Notes: generated from the sequence alone by a model not told the origin. A DNA stretch of 6,280 nucleotides from Gracilibacteraceae bacterium (GCA_031255985.1 JAIRRL010000149.1:1-6280), one strand, 5' to 3'; positions 1 to 6,160 are shown, counted from the stretch's first letter. Translations and numbers: made by a program.

Positions 1-6
1 TCAATA

Positions 7-507
7 TTAATCTAACCAATATTTTATGTTTACATTGTAATTAAGTTTGATTTTATTCTTGCCAAACTCCCTGTTGAATAAATCTATGATACTATTCGCA
101 TATAGTATTATATCATTCCCATACATTGATAAAACCGGGTGTTGATCATGATCAATCAACATAAACTTATGGCGATATATTGGAAATATTCTTGAAATAT
201 TTCTATCCTTCATTTCATATTCATTTATCGCGTTTTCTGCATAAATCCATTGGATCAAATCTTTTATAATATTTACTTCATCGGGAAAACTGTATAATAT
301 TTTTGAATACGCGCAAGGCAGGCCGGAATTTCCATAAACATTAATTTGATCCATATCAACGCCGTTCATGACGGTATAATAATCTCTTAATATTTCAGGG
401 AATTCATAACCCATAATTCCTTGAAATTCCGCCAATTGATTTTCGGAAAGTCCATTTTTCCATTTGGTTTCTTTTTGAATTTGAAAGCCGTATATTTTTT
501 TATTCAC
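7..507 (-). CDS. SMI1/KNR4 (SUKH) family protein, probable immunity-type protein
   Basis: This 166-residue protein has the look of the SMI1/KNR4 (SUKH) superfamily. Near the N-terminus, WKNGLSENQLAEFQ is followed by the typical YEFPEILRDYYTVMNG segment (about residues 34-49). A C-terminal stretch reads HPVLSMYGNDIILYANSIIDLF, like the conserved 'PVLSxYGxDxIxY' region of the family. No signal peptide or membrane segment is visible, so it should be cytoplasmic. Family members often act as immunity proteins that bind and neutralise polymorphic or contact-dependent toxins; some have other roles. The start is GTG (507-505), because the next in-frame ATG would remove the conserved N-terminus; the ribosome binding site is weak (GGAAAA, about 11 nt upstream). 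Base composition is strikingly AT-rich compared with every other gene here, which suggests recent transfer. No toxin gene is visible in this window. The family call is fairly sure; the immunity role is inferred. Confidence 0.82.
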   Translation of the reverse strand: MNKKIYGFQIQKETKWKNGLSENQLAEFQGIMGYEFPEILRDYYTVMNGVDMDQINVYGNSGLPCAYSKILYSFPDEVNIIKDLIQWIYAENAINEYEMKDRNISRIFPIYRHKFMLIDHDQHPVLSMYGNDIILYANSIIDLFNREFGKNKIKLNYNVNIKYWLD

Positions 508-556
508 CGATAAATTTTTCCAATGATTGAGGGCCGGTTTCCGGCGCGGCGGCCAT
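500..556 (-). other. Possible 18-codon upstream ORF overlapping the SMI1/KNR4 start
   Basis: On the minus strand an ATG at 556-554 opens a frame reading MAAAPETGPQSLEKFIGE and ending in TAA at 502-500. It overlaps the GTG start of the SMI1/KNR4 gene in the arrangement GTGAATAA, as in translationally coupled genes. Its first half is GC-rich like the rest of the genome and its second half is AT-rich like the SMI1 gene. It could be a leader peptide, the cut-off 5' end of an older gene, or chance. No Shine-Dalgarno is visible, and the predicted transcription start lies almost on the ATG. Confidence 0.2.
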
Positions 557-562
557 AAGCGT

Positions 563-591
563 ATTCTACCATTTTTGAAAGGAATTTGCCA
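563..591 (-). promoter_or_regulatory. Probable sigma-A promoter (extended -10) for the SMI1/KNR4 gene
   Basis: On the minus strand, TGGTAGAAT (571-563) is an extended -10 element (TG, one base, then TAGAAT). The hexamer 17 nt upstream is TGGCAA (591-586), a poor -35, as is common with extended -10 promoters. Transcription would start near 556 and give a leader of about 50 nt. That leader includes a small GC-rich hairpin (GCCGG/CCGGC at 533-537 and 541-545). The call rests on motif matching only. Confidence 0.4.
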
Positions 592-680
592 TACTTATAT
601 GGGCTAAAACCCAGATTTATCAAGCCTTAGAGCGTATTTTTATCCTGCTAAGTTTGAATCAATAACAAATAAAAAAATCA
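572..680. other. Divergent intergenic spacer, AT-rich
   Basis: This stretch lies between the leftward promoter of the SMI1/KNR4 gene and the rightward T-box promoter. It holds no convincing ORF or RNA gene. Only small inverted repeats are present, such as TGGG/CCCA at 600-603 and 610-613. No strong terminator or operator can be supported. Confidence 0.5.
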
Positions 681-709
681 TTGACAAATCCGGCAAGTTA
701 TGTTTAAAT
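681..709 (+). promoter_or_regulatory. Sigma-A promoter of the T-box/trp transporter operon
   Basis: TTGACA (681-686) is a perfect -35 hexamer. It is followed by a 17-nt spacer and TTAAAT (704-709) as the -10. Transcription should start near 716, just before the first helix of the T-box leader, so promoter and riboswitch positions support each other. Confidence 0.75.
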
Positions 710-715
710 GGATAA

Positions 716-983
716 AACCGCAGACGCGGAGGTAAAGCCATCAGCGCGCGCGCAGCGAGTTGGGGACGGTGGAAGCCCAACCAAAAGCGGGATGGCATAA
801 TGGGCCGCTGAGGGCGTCCCCCAAAGGTTTTGCCGAGTATGGGACGACGGATACTCCCCGTTACAGGAGTGGAATGTGTTGGCATTCTGTGAGGCGGGCA
901 TACGGTTGTATGTCAAGCAAGGTGGCACCGCAGGTAATTTACCTGTCCTTGTATTTAATTCAAGGGCGGGCTTTTTGTTTTTT
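716..983 (+). promoter_or_regulatory. T-box riboswitch, tRNA-Trp specific (UGG specifier)
   Basis: This is a full T-box leader that senses uncharged tRNA. Stem I: helix GCGG/CCGC (726-729 with 805-808), then a specifier loop (730-736 and 797-804), then helix GCCAUC/GAUGGC (737-742 with 791-796). The apical part has AGCGAG and a GUUGGG/CCCAAC hairpin (759-764 with 776-781), typical of the AG-bulge and terminal-loop region. The 3' side of the specifier loop reads AUAAUGGG; UGG at 801-803, preceded by AA and followed by a purine, is the best specifier, calling for tRNA-Trp. Stem III is 897-903 with 908-914. The T-box motif AAGGTGGCACCGC lies at 919-931. Its UGGC bulge would pair with a tRNA ending GCCA, and bacterial tRNA-Trp has G as discriminator. 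Antiterminator: CAAGG (918-922) with CCUUG (947-951), plus CAGGU/ACCUG (931-935 with 941-945). CCUUG is shared with the terminator, so the two structures exclude each other. Class is near certain; Trp specificity is likely. Confidence 0.93.
942..983 (+). terminator. Intrinsic terminator of the T-box leader
   Basis: A 10-bp stem (942-951 with 961-970, including two G-U pairs) closes a 9-nt AU-rich loop and is followed by CTTTTTGTTTTTT (971-983). Its 5' arm contains CCTTG (947-951), which is also the 3' strand of the antiterminator. This makes it a conditional terminator: read-through is expected when uncharged tRNA stabilises the antiterminator. Confidence 0.9.
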
Positions 984-1088
984 GCGGTAGAACTCCAAAC
1001 TCCGGAATCCACCGGGAACCAACAGGGAGCCTAGAGAGGGATCCACAGGAAATCCACAGCATGGACTTTAAGAAAGGGGAAAAGGAAG

Positions 1089-2150
1089 ATGAAAATCGGC
1101 AAAAAAATTCTGACGCTCGTGATCGCGGTTTTTCTGGCCGCAGTCTCATTCGCGGGGTGCGGCGGCGGGCAAAGCCAACCGGGCGGAGCGGGAGCGGGAA
1201 CGGAGACGGAGACGCCGGCTGCGGCCGCCGTCTATAAGATCGGCGTCATTCAGCTGGCGGAAAACGGCGCTTTCACGGATATGCGCGAGGGTTTCCTGAA
1301 CCGGTTGAGCGAGCTGGGCTACGCGGAAGAGCAGCTGGAAGTTGACTACAAAAACGCCCAGGGCGACGTGGGAACGCTGAACACCATTTGCCAGGAAATG
1401 GCGCGGTCGGACAAAAACATCGTCGTCACCATCGCCACTCCGGCGGCGCAGGCTTACGTGAGCCAGGAAAGCGAAATCCCCCTGATTTTCATTTCGGTAT
1501 CCGATCCCGTCAGCGCCGGGATTATGAGCGACTTGAGCGCCCCGGACCGTAACGCGACCGGTTCTTCCAACCTGGTGCCGGTCGATGAAATTTTCCAGAT
1601 GGCCGCGACCCTGACGCCGGAGGTCAAAGATTACGGAATCCTGTACAACACGGGCGAAGCGAACGCCGTTTCCACCGTGGCGAACGCGAAAGCCTATCTG
1701 GAGGCGAACGGCTACACCTTCCGGGAAGCGACCGTGACCAATTCCTCCGAAGTGCAGCAGGCGGCGGAAGCCCTTGCCGCCAGAGCGGAAGCGATCTATG
1801 TGCCGATTGATTCAATGGTGCAAACCGCCATGCCCCAAGTGGCGCAAATAGCGAAAGACGCCGGTCTGCCCCTCTATGGCAGCTCGCCCGTCATGGTCAG
1901 AGACGGCGCCCTGGCCACTGTCAGCACGGACGATACCCAGGTGGGAGCGGTGGCGGCGGAACTTGCCGACCGCTATTTTCAGGGAACGCCCATCACGGAA
2001 ATTCCCGCCGTCGCGATCAGCGATTTCATTTTTGTCATCAACCAAACAACAGCGGACGCCATCGGCGTGACAATTCCGGCGGCGTACGCGGACGCTGTGA
2101 TCATGACCAACGCGCCGGAGACGCCGGCGGAACCCGCCGCCGCGGAATAA
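1089..2150 (+). CDS. trpX: TrpX-like tryptophan ABC transporter substrate-binding lipoprotein
   Basis: This 353-residue protein is the extracellular ligand-binding part of an ABC importer. It has a lipoprotein signal (KIGKK, a hydrophobic stretch, then SFAGC) with Cys24 as the lipidation site. A Gly/Thr/Glu/Ala-rich linker runs to about residue 47. The fold then starts at YKIGVIQL and resembles the ABC_sub_bind family (PF04392), including TDMREGFLNRLSELGY, the ATPAAQAY segment and the IPLIFISVSDPVSAG segment. The C-terminal tail is rich in Ala, Pro and Glu. Tryptophan as substrate is inferred from the UGG T-box directly upstream and from the known link of this family with Trp T-boxes; the protein alone would not separate tryptophan from other small ligands. 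The ATG is preceded by purine-rich AGGGGAAAAGGAAG. It is the first gene of the operon, with about 105 nt between the terminator and the start. Confidence 0.88.
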   Translation: MKIGKKILTLVIAVFLAAVSFAGCGGGQSQPGGAGAGTETETPAAAAVYKIGVIQLAENGAFTDMREGFLNRLSELGYAEEQLEVDYKNAQGDVGTLNTICQEMARSDKNIVVTIATPAAQAYVSQESEIPLIFISVSDPVSAGIMSDLSAPDRNATGSSNLVPVDEIFQMAATLTPEVKDYGILYNTGEANAVSTVANAKAYLEANGYTFREATVTNSSEVQQAAEALAARAEAIYVPIDSMVQTAMPQVAQIAKDAGLPLYGSSPVMVRDGALATVSTDDTQVGAVAAELADRYFQGTPITEIPAVAISDFIFVINQTTADAIGVTIPAAYADAVIMTNAPETPAEPAAAE

Positions 2151-2159
2151 CGGGCGGCC

Positions 2160-3071
2160 ATGAACGTACTGGGGACGCTGCAACTGGGGTTTATCTACGG
2201 CATACTGACGCTGGGCATATTCATCACTTTTCGGGTGATGAATATGCCCGATCTCACCGTAGACGGCAGTTTCACCCTCGGCCTGGCCGTCTCGGCGGCG
2301 CTGGCTCTCAGCGGCCGCCCCGTCCTGGGCTTGTTGCTGGGTTTTATCAGCGGCGCGGGGGCGGGGGCGGTTACGGGCCTTTTGCAAACCAAGGCGGGCA
2401 TCCACTCGCTGCTGGCCGGGATTCTCACCATGACTGGCCTGTACAGCGTCAATTTGGCCATCATGCACGGCAGCCCCAATGTCTCGCTTTTGCAGAGCGG
2501 CACTGTTTTTTCGGCTATCCGGGCGGCGTTCCCGGCAGCGAATAAGGACGTCGTCATTTTGACGGCCATCGTCGTCCTGTGCGTTCTGTGCTTCGCGGGT
2601 CTGGCCTGGTTTTTCCACACCGGCGCGGGTCTGCGGGTGCGCGCCGCCGGCGACAACGCCGCCATGGTGCGGGCCTCGTCCATCAACGCGGATCATGTCT
2701 GCATTTTATCCGTCGCCCTGGCGAACGCCTTCATCGGCCTGTCGGGCGCGGTGCTGGCCCAGTATCAGGGCTACGCGGACATCAACGCCGGTACGGGCAT
2801 CATCGTCGTGGGGCTGGCCTCCGTCGTGATCGGAGAGGTGGCCGTCAAAAAACAAACCATCGTCGCCGGCCTGCTCGCGGCGGTAATCGGCGCAGTGGCC
2901 TACCGCGTACTCATCGCCCTGGCGCTCTCCGCCGATTTCTTCCCGGCCTACATGCTGCGGCTGGTTTCCGCTGTCATCGTGGCGGCGACCCTCGCCATCC
3001 CCCGTCTGCGCGCGTTCGCCCAGGACGCGAAAATCAAAAAGGAGGGCCGGCGCAATGTTGAAAATCAATAA
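2160..3071 (+). CDS. trpY: TrpY-like ABC transporter permease
   Basis: This 303-residue integral membrane protein is made almost wholly of hydrophobic helices (roughly eight). It resembles the branched-chain amino acid/ribose-type permeases (BPD_transp_2) that pair with PF04392 binding proteins. The N-terminal part carries the characteristic MNMPDLTVDGSFTLG stretch (about residues 23-37), followed by AGIHSLLAGILTMTGLYSVN. The cytoplasmic segment GAGLRVRAAGDNAAMVRASSI (about 159-179) is the usual coupling region facing the ATPase. The C-terminus is basic (KIKKEGRRNVENQ). The gene starts 9 nt after the binding-protein stop with a weak site (GGGCGG), which suggests translational coupling. Its 3' end overlaps the ATPase start by 17 nt. 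It should form the tryptophan channel, probably as a homodimer because no second permease gene is present. Confidence 0.87.
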   Translation: MNVLGTLQLGFIYGILTLGIFITFRVMNMPDLTVDGSFTLGLAVSAALALSGRPVLGLLLGFISGAGAGAVTGLLQTKAGIHSLLAGILTMTGLYSVNLAIMHGSPNVSLLQSGTVFSAIRAAFPAANKDVVILTAIVVLCVLCFAGLAWFFHTGAGLRVRAAGDNAAMVRASSINADHVCILSVALANAFIGLSGAVLAQYQGYADINAGTGIIVVGLASVVIGEVAVKKQTIVAGLLAAVIGAVAYRVLIALALSADFFPAYMLRLVSAVIVAATLAIPRLRAFAQDAKIKKEGRRNVENQ

Positions 3072-3864
3072 TTTGCGCAAGGTCTTTCAACCCGATACGC
3101 CCAGCGCCCATATCGGCCTGAGCGGCGTTTCCTTGCATCTGGCCGCGGGCGAGTTCGCGACGGTCATCGGCTCCAACGGCGCGGGCAAATCGACTTTGTT
3201 TAACGCGATCGCGGGGAGTTTTCTCGTGAGCGGCGGCAGCATCAGGCTTGACGGCCAGGATATAACTTACCAAAAAGAGCATGTCCGGGCCAAAAACATC
3301 GGCCGTCTTTTTCAGGATCCCAAAACGGGAACCGCGCCGAACCTCAGCATCGAGGAAAACATGGCCCTGGTGTATTCCAAAGCGACGGAGCGGTTTCCTC
3401 TGAGGATAGCTTTGCGGGCGGCGGATATAACCCATTTTAAGGAAGTTTTGTCAAAATTAGACATGGGCTTGGAGGATCGCCTGAAAATAAAGGTGGGGCT
3501 TTTATCCGGCGGCCAGCGACAGGCCCTGGCTTTGCTGATCGCCACGCTGATCCCGCCGAAACTGCTGCTGCTGGACGAACATACGGCGGCGCTGGATCCC
3601 GTCACGGCGGGCAAGGTGACGCGGCTCACCGCCGAAATCGCGACCCGGCACAATATCACGACCTTGATGATCACGCACAATATCGGTTCCGCCCTGAAAG
3701 AGGGCGGGCGCACGATCATGATGGACGAAGGCAAAATCGTGCTGGATCTTGCCGGCCGGGAGCGGACAGACATGACGCCGCAGGATTTGCTGCGCCGTTA
3801 CCGTGAGATTACGAACCGGGAAATGGACAACGACCGGATGCTGCTGTCCGGCGCAAAGGAGTGA
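3055..3864 (+). CDS. trpZ: TrpZ-like ABC transporter ATP-binding protein
   Basis: This 269-residue cytoplasmic ATPase powers the importer. All nucleotide-binding motifs are intact: Walker A GSNGAGKST (39-47), Q-loop glutamine at 87 in LFQDP, signature LSGGQRQ (150-156), Walker B LLLLDE with catalytic Glu175, D-loop ALD (179-181), and switch His208 in MITHN. The N-terminus (MLKINNLRKVFQ) is standard for the fold. The start is fixed by GGAGGG (3041-3046), 8 nt before the ATG. The start lies inside the permease gene, overlapping it by 17 nt, so the two are probably coupled. The stop codon TGA sits inside the ribosome binding site of the next gene. The fold is certain; tryptophan as cargo comes from the operon and its T-box. 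Confidence 0.92.
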   Translation: MLKINNLRKVFQPDTPSAHIGLSGVSLHLAAGEFATVIGSNGAGKSTLFNAIAGSFLVSGGSIRLDGQDITYQKEHVRAKNIGRLFQDPKTGTAPNLSIEENMALVYSKATERFPLRIALRAADITHFKEVLSKLDMGLEDRLKIKVGLLSGGQRQALALLIATLIPPKLLLLDEHTAALDPVTAGKVTRLTAEIATRHNITTLMITHNIGSALKEGGRTIMMDEGKIVLDLAGRERTDMTPQDLLRRYREITNREMDNDRMLLSGAKE

Positions 3865-3871
3865 ATTTAGC

Positions 3872-4198
3872 ATGATCAGGCACATGGCGCTGTATACGCT
3901 GACGCCCAAAGCGCGTGAGGAAGGGATCGAGCGCGTGATCGCGAAATTGGATCAGTCGGTCAAAAATATGGTGGGCCGGGTAAAAGGGCTGCGCGGCGCG
4001 GCGGTCGCCCTGAACTTGGCGGAGGACTCGCCGCATGACCTTGTTTTTTACAGCGAATTTGAGCATATGGAGGATATTCCGCCGTATCTGGCAAGCGAAA
4101 TCCACCGGCTGCACGCGGAAATGGCGGAGGGGTACGTGAGCAACAAAGAAGGGATCGACATGGAAGAAAAAGGGGAAGCAGGGTTTTTCTCTGCTTGA
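3872..4198 (+). CDS. Dabb (stress-responsive alpha/beta-barrel) domain protein
   Basis: This 108-residue cytoplasmic protein is of the Dabb type (PF07876): small dimeric ferredoxin-like alpha/beta barrels. It starts IRHMALYTL (first strand with the typical early histidine). A helix and the segment VKGLRGAAVALNLAEDSPHDLVFYSEF follow, then the usual 'Y..S..H...' helix as PYLASEIHRLHAEM. The C-terminus (DMEEKGEAGFFSA) is non-conserved. The ATG at 3872 is chosen over an upstream in-frame start because AAAGGAG (3855-3861) lies 10 nt before it and the domain begins there; the upstream frame would read through the ATPase end. The gene follows the ATPase by 7 nt, so it should be co-transcribed under the tryptophan T-box. 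Known Dabb proteins range from plant stress proteins to polyketide cyclases, so no reaction can be assigned. Confidence 0.82.
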   Translation: MIRHMALYTLTPKAREEGIERVIAKLDQSVKNMVGRVKGLRGAAVALNLAEDSPHDLVFYSEFEHMEDIPPYLASEIHRLHAEMAEGYVSNKEGIDMEEKGEAGFFSA

Positions 4199-4223
4199 CA
4201 GGCGGGCCTGGATTTGCTATTAT
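4195..4223 (+). promoter_or_regulatory. Near-consensus sigma-A promoter of the FliD-like gene
   Basis: TTGACA (4195-4200) is a perfect -35. It is separated by 17 nt from TATTAT (4218-4223), one mismatch from the consensus -10. The -35 overlaps the TGA stop of the Dabb gene (4196-4198). The expected start near 4230 gives a leader of about 35 nt. It does not look like a flagellar sigma-28 promoter. Confidence 0.8.
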
Positions 4224-4244
4224 CATAGTGTGGATTACTATGAT
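4222..4244. repeat. Perfect 8-bp inverted repeat overlapping -10 and transcription start
   Basis: ATCATAGT (4222-4229) and ACTATGAT (4237-4244) are exact reverse complements around a 7-nt spacer. The left arm overlaps the last two bases of the -10, and the centre covers the predicted start. This is where a repressor operator would be placed. As RNA only part of it would be transcribed, so an operator is more likely than a leader hairpin. The regulator is unknown. Confidence 0.55.
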
Positions 4245-4264
4245 TTCTGAGCGAGGTGGAAAAA

Positions 4265-5584
4265 ATGTCTGTTAACGGTAATTACAGCCTTATCAGTATG
4301 TATAACAGCGCCCAATTTCTGCATGCCGGCAACGCCCTCAAAAACGGCAGCGCGGCCCGGCTCCTGAGCGACCTGAAAACTCCCGCTCTCAATTCGGGCG
4401 TCTCATCCTATTTAGTCCAGAACCGCTACTCCGATCCCCAGACCACGCGGAGTTCCCTCAATAATCTGATCGACCTGAAAAACGGCTCCGCGAAGCTGCG
4501 CGCCGCCGCCGGCGATCTGAGCAAGGCCCGGAGCGCGCGGACGGCGGTTTCCTCAAATCCGCAGGCGGTGAGCGTCAGCGCCCGTTCCGGCGGGGCGGCC
4601 GCTTTGATGAAACCCACCGCGATTCAGGCGAGCCGCCTGGCTTCCGGCCAGGTGAACCGGGGCGCGGAATTCAGCGGCGCGGAAAAAAGTTTTACCCCCG
4701 GAACATACCGTTTTGAGGTGGAGCAAAACGGCGAGACCACCGGCATGTCCGTCGAAGTGGCCGCCGGCGACACGAACCGGGATGTCCTGGAAAAAATGGC
4801 GGCGGCCGTCAATAGCCAAAATAGCGGAATCAGCGCCGTCGCCCGCTCCGACGCGGCAAGCGGCGCCGTGACGCTGGAACTGTCCGCCCGCAGCGAAGGA
4901 GCGAACGAACAGAGCCGTTTTGCGATTCGCGATACCGAAGGCGGTTTGGCCGCCGCCGCCGGCGTGACCGCCGCAAGCCAAGAGGCGCAGGACGCGGTTT
5001 ACAGTCTCAACGGCGGGCCGGATCGCGTGTCCGCTTCCAACGATATCGACCTGGGTTTTGGCGTGACCGCCCGTCTCCGGCAAACGACCAGCGAACCTGT
5101 GCGCATTGCCGGCGGCCCGGACGGCGAAACCGCCAAGCAAGCCCTGAAAGACCTGGCCGAAGGATTTAACACCTTGTCGGCGACGGCGAACGAAAACAAC
5201 GGCAGTATCGCCGCTACCCAGCTGGCCATGCGCCTTAACACCGTCTTCGCCGTCTCGTCCTCCGCCCTGGCCTCGGTTGGGATCACAGCTGATGAAAACG
5301 GACAAATGAAAATAGACAGCGCCGCCCTGGATCGGGCGGCGGCAAACGGCAAACTGTCGGACTTCCTTGCCGGGGGCGGCAAAAACCTTGCCTCGCGGCT
5401 TTCCAACACCGCCGCCAGCGTCAACCGCAACCCGGCGGCTTTCGCCGGATTTAACCGCGTCGCCGACAGCCTGTACGATTATCTGGGCGGCAACGCCGAT
5501 AACGCGTTCACCTTTGCCTCCCAGGACTTCGGCTATACCGGGGGCGGCTTTAACAAAGGCTATTTTTTGAATATGCTGGTATAA
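4265..5584 (+). CDS. FliD-like flagellar hook-associated protein, atypical
   Basis: This 439-residue protein looks FliD-like in its central and C-terminal parts. Residues about 146-235 (GTYRFEVEQNGETTGMSVEVAAGDTNRDVLEKMAAAVN and on, ending RFAIRDTEGGLAAAAGV) resemble a flagellin/hook IN motif. Residues 242-281 (QDAVYSLNGG, then LGFGVTARLRQTTSEPVRI) and 292-360 (ALKDLAEGFNTL, then LASVGITADENGQMKIDSAALDRA) follow the FliD C-terminal domain. FliD caps the growing filament and helps flagellin fold. Oddities: the first 110 residues are Ser/Ala/Asn-rich and lack the usual 'GLASGLDT' opening, and the end is a Gly/Phe/aromatic tail (YTGGGFNKGYFLNMLV) instead of the normal terminal coiled coil. It may be a divergent cap or a related surface protein. 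There is no signal peptide. The ATG at 4265 follows GAGGTG by 6 nt; an in-frame GTG at 4256 lies inside that site and is rejected. No other flagellar genes adjoin it. Confidence 0.68.
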   Translation: MSVNGNYSLISMYNSAQFLHAGNALKNGSAARLLSDLKTPALNSGVSSYLVQNRYSDPQTTRSSLNNLIDLKNGSAKLRAAAGDLSKARSARTAVSSNPQAVSVSARSGGAAALMKPTAIQASRLASGQVNRGAEFSGAEKSFTPGTYRFEVEQNGETTGMSVEVAAGDTNRDVLEKMAAAVNSQNSGISAVARSDAASGAVTLELSARSEGANEQSRFAIRDTEGGLAAAAGVTAASQEAQDAVYSLNGGPDRVSASNDIDLGFGVTARLRQTTSEPVRIAGGPDGETAKQALKDLAEGFNTLSATANENNGSIAATQLAMRLNTVFAVSSSALASVGITADENGQMKIDSAALDRAAANGKLSDFLAGGGKNLASRLSNTAASVNRNPAAFAGFNRVADSLYDYLGGNADNAFTFASQDFGYTGGGFNKGYFLNMLV

Positions 5585-6102
5585 TAAGATACATGCTCCC
5601 AGGGCAGGTCTTCTTCCCGCCGGGGCTGTTTTGGCGCTATCGCGCGGCCGATAGCGACGACGGCGAGAATGCGGATTGGCGGGGCCAGGCCCAGCAATTG
5701 CCGCAGATAATCTTCCGCCCATTCCGTCTGTTCGCCCTCGCCGCGATGCGGCCGCCGCCGGATTTGGCTCCAGCAGGAGTTCAGGCCGATTGATTCCGCC
5801 GCCAGCTGAATATAAGCCGCAGCGATAGCGGCGTCCTCCACCCAGATATCCGATACGGATTCGTCCGCCGTCACCACGACGGCAAGCGGCGCTTCGCCCA
5901 AAAACTTGGCGCCGCTCTCTTTGGCGGCCGCCATTTTTGTGAGCGTATCCCGGTCGCTTACGGCAATAAAGCGGCAGGGCTTGCGGTTATGGCTGGTCGG
6001 AGCCAGCAAAGCCGCCGCCAGAATTTGCCTGGTTTGCTCCGGCGTAAGCGGCTCGGCGGCGTATTTGCGAATACTTCTTCTCCGGTACATAGTTTGCAGC
6101 AT
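5560..6102 (-). CDS. Nitroreductase family protein (FMN-dependent)
   Basis: This 180-residue protein should be a cytoplasmic flavoprotein that uses NAD(P)H to reduce nitro compounds, quinones or similar acceptors. FMN-binding features are present: RRRSIRKY (7-14), PTSHNRKPCRF (35-45) and the later WVEDAAIAAAYIQLAAESIGLNSCW region (87-111), typical of the small nitroreductases. A glycine near ILAVVAIGRA closes the fold. The length is normal for a compact family member. The start is taken as ATG at 6102 because GAGGGTGAT lies just upstream; a GTG at 6111 sits inside that site. The 3' end runs 25 nt into the FliD-like gene on the opposite strand. The region upstream is GC-rich and shows no clear promoter. 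The physiological substrate cannot be read from the sequence. Confidence 0.87.
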   Translation of the reverse strand: MLQTMYRRRSIRKYAAEPLTPEQTRQILAAALLAPTSHNRKPCRFIAVSDRDTLTKMAAAKESGAKFLGEAPLAVVVTADESVSDIWVEDAAIAAAYIQLAAESIGLNSCWSQIRRRPHRGEGEQTEWAEDYLRQLLGLAPPIRILAVVAIGRAIAPKQPRREEDLPWEHVSYYTSIFKK

Positions 6103-6160
6103 AAATATCACCCTCGTCCGGCGGCGGCCGGCGCCCGCGCACAGCCGTATTATTCAAGAA

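Noticed and set aside
760..990. Short open frames on both strands within 640-1012
   Set aside because: They fall on the T-box leader, whose RNA structure fully explains the sequence. None has a ribosome site or a recognisable protein.
1039..1059. GGATCCACA and AAATCCACA as DnaA boxes
   Set aside because: Each matches the 9-base consensus at only seven positions. There is no AT-rich unwinding region or replication gene nearby, so an origin is not supported.
1061..1088. ATG at 1062 as an alternative start upstream of the binding-protein gene
   Set aside because: It opens a different frame giving a charged, Arg-rich translation without a domain. The ATG at 1089 gives a proper lipoprotein signal.
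1812..2696. Long open frame (294 codons) on the minus strand across the binding protein and permease genes
   Set aside because: The translation is Arg/His/Gln-rich low-complexity sequence typical of antisense frames. It spans two clear genes on the other strand.
4176..4196. Hairpin AAGCAGGG/CTCTGCTT with a TTTTT loop as the operon terminator
   Set aside because: The T-run is in the loop and no T-tract follows the stem, so it does not fit an intrinsic terminator. It also lies within the end of the Dabb gene and the next promoter.
4553..5722. Long open frame (389 codons) on the minus strand opposite the FliD-like gene
   Set aside because: It is a shadow of a GC-rich coding region. It is Gly/Arg/Ala-rich with no recognisable domain, and the plus-strand gene has domain matches and a strong promoter and ribosome site.
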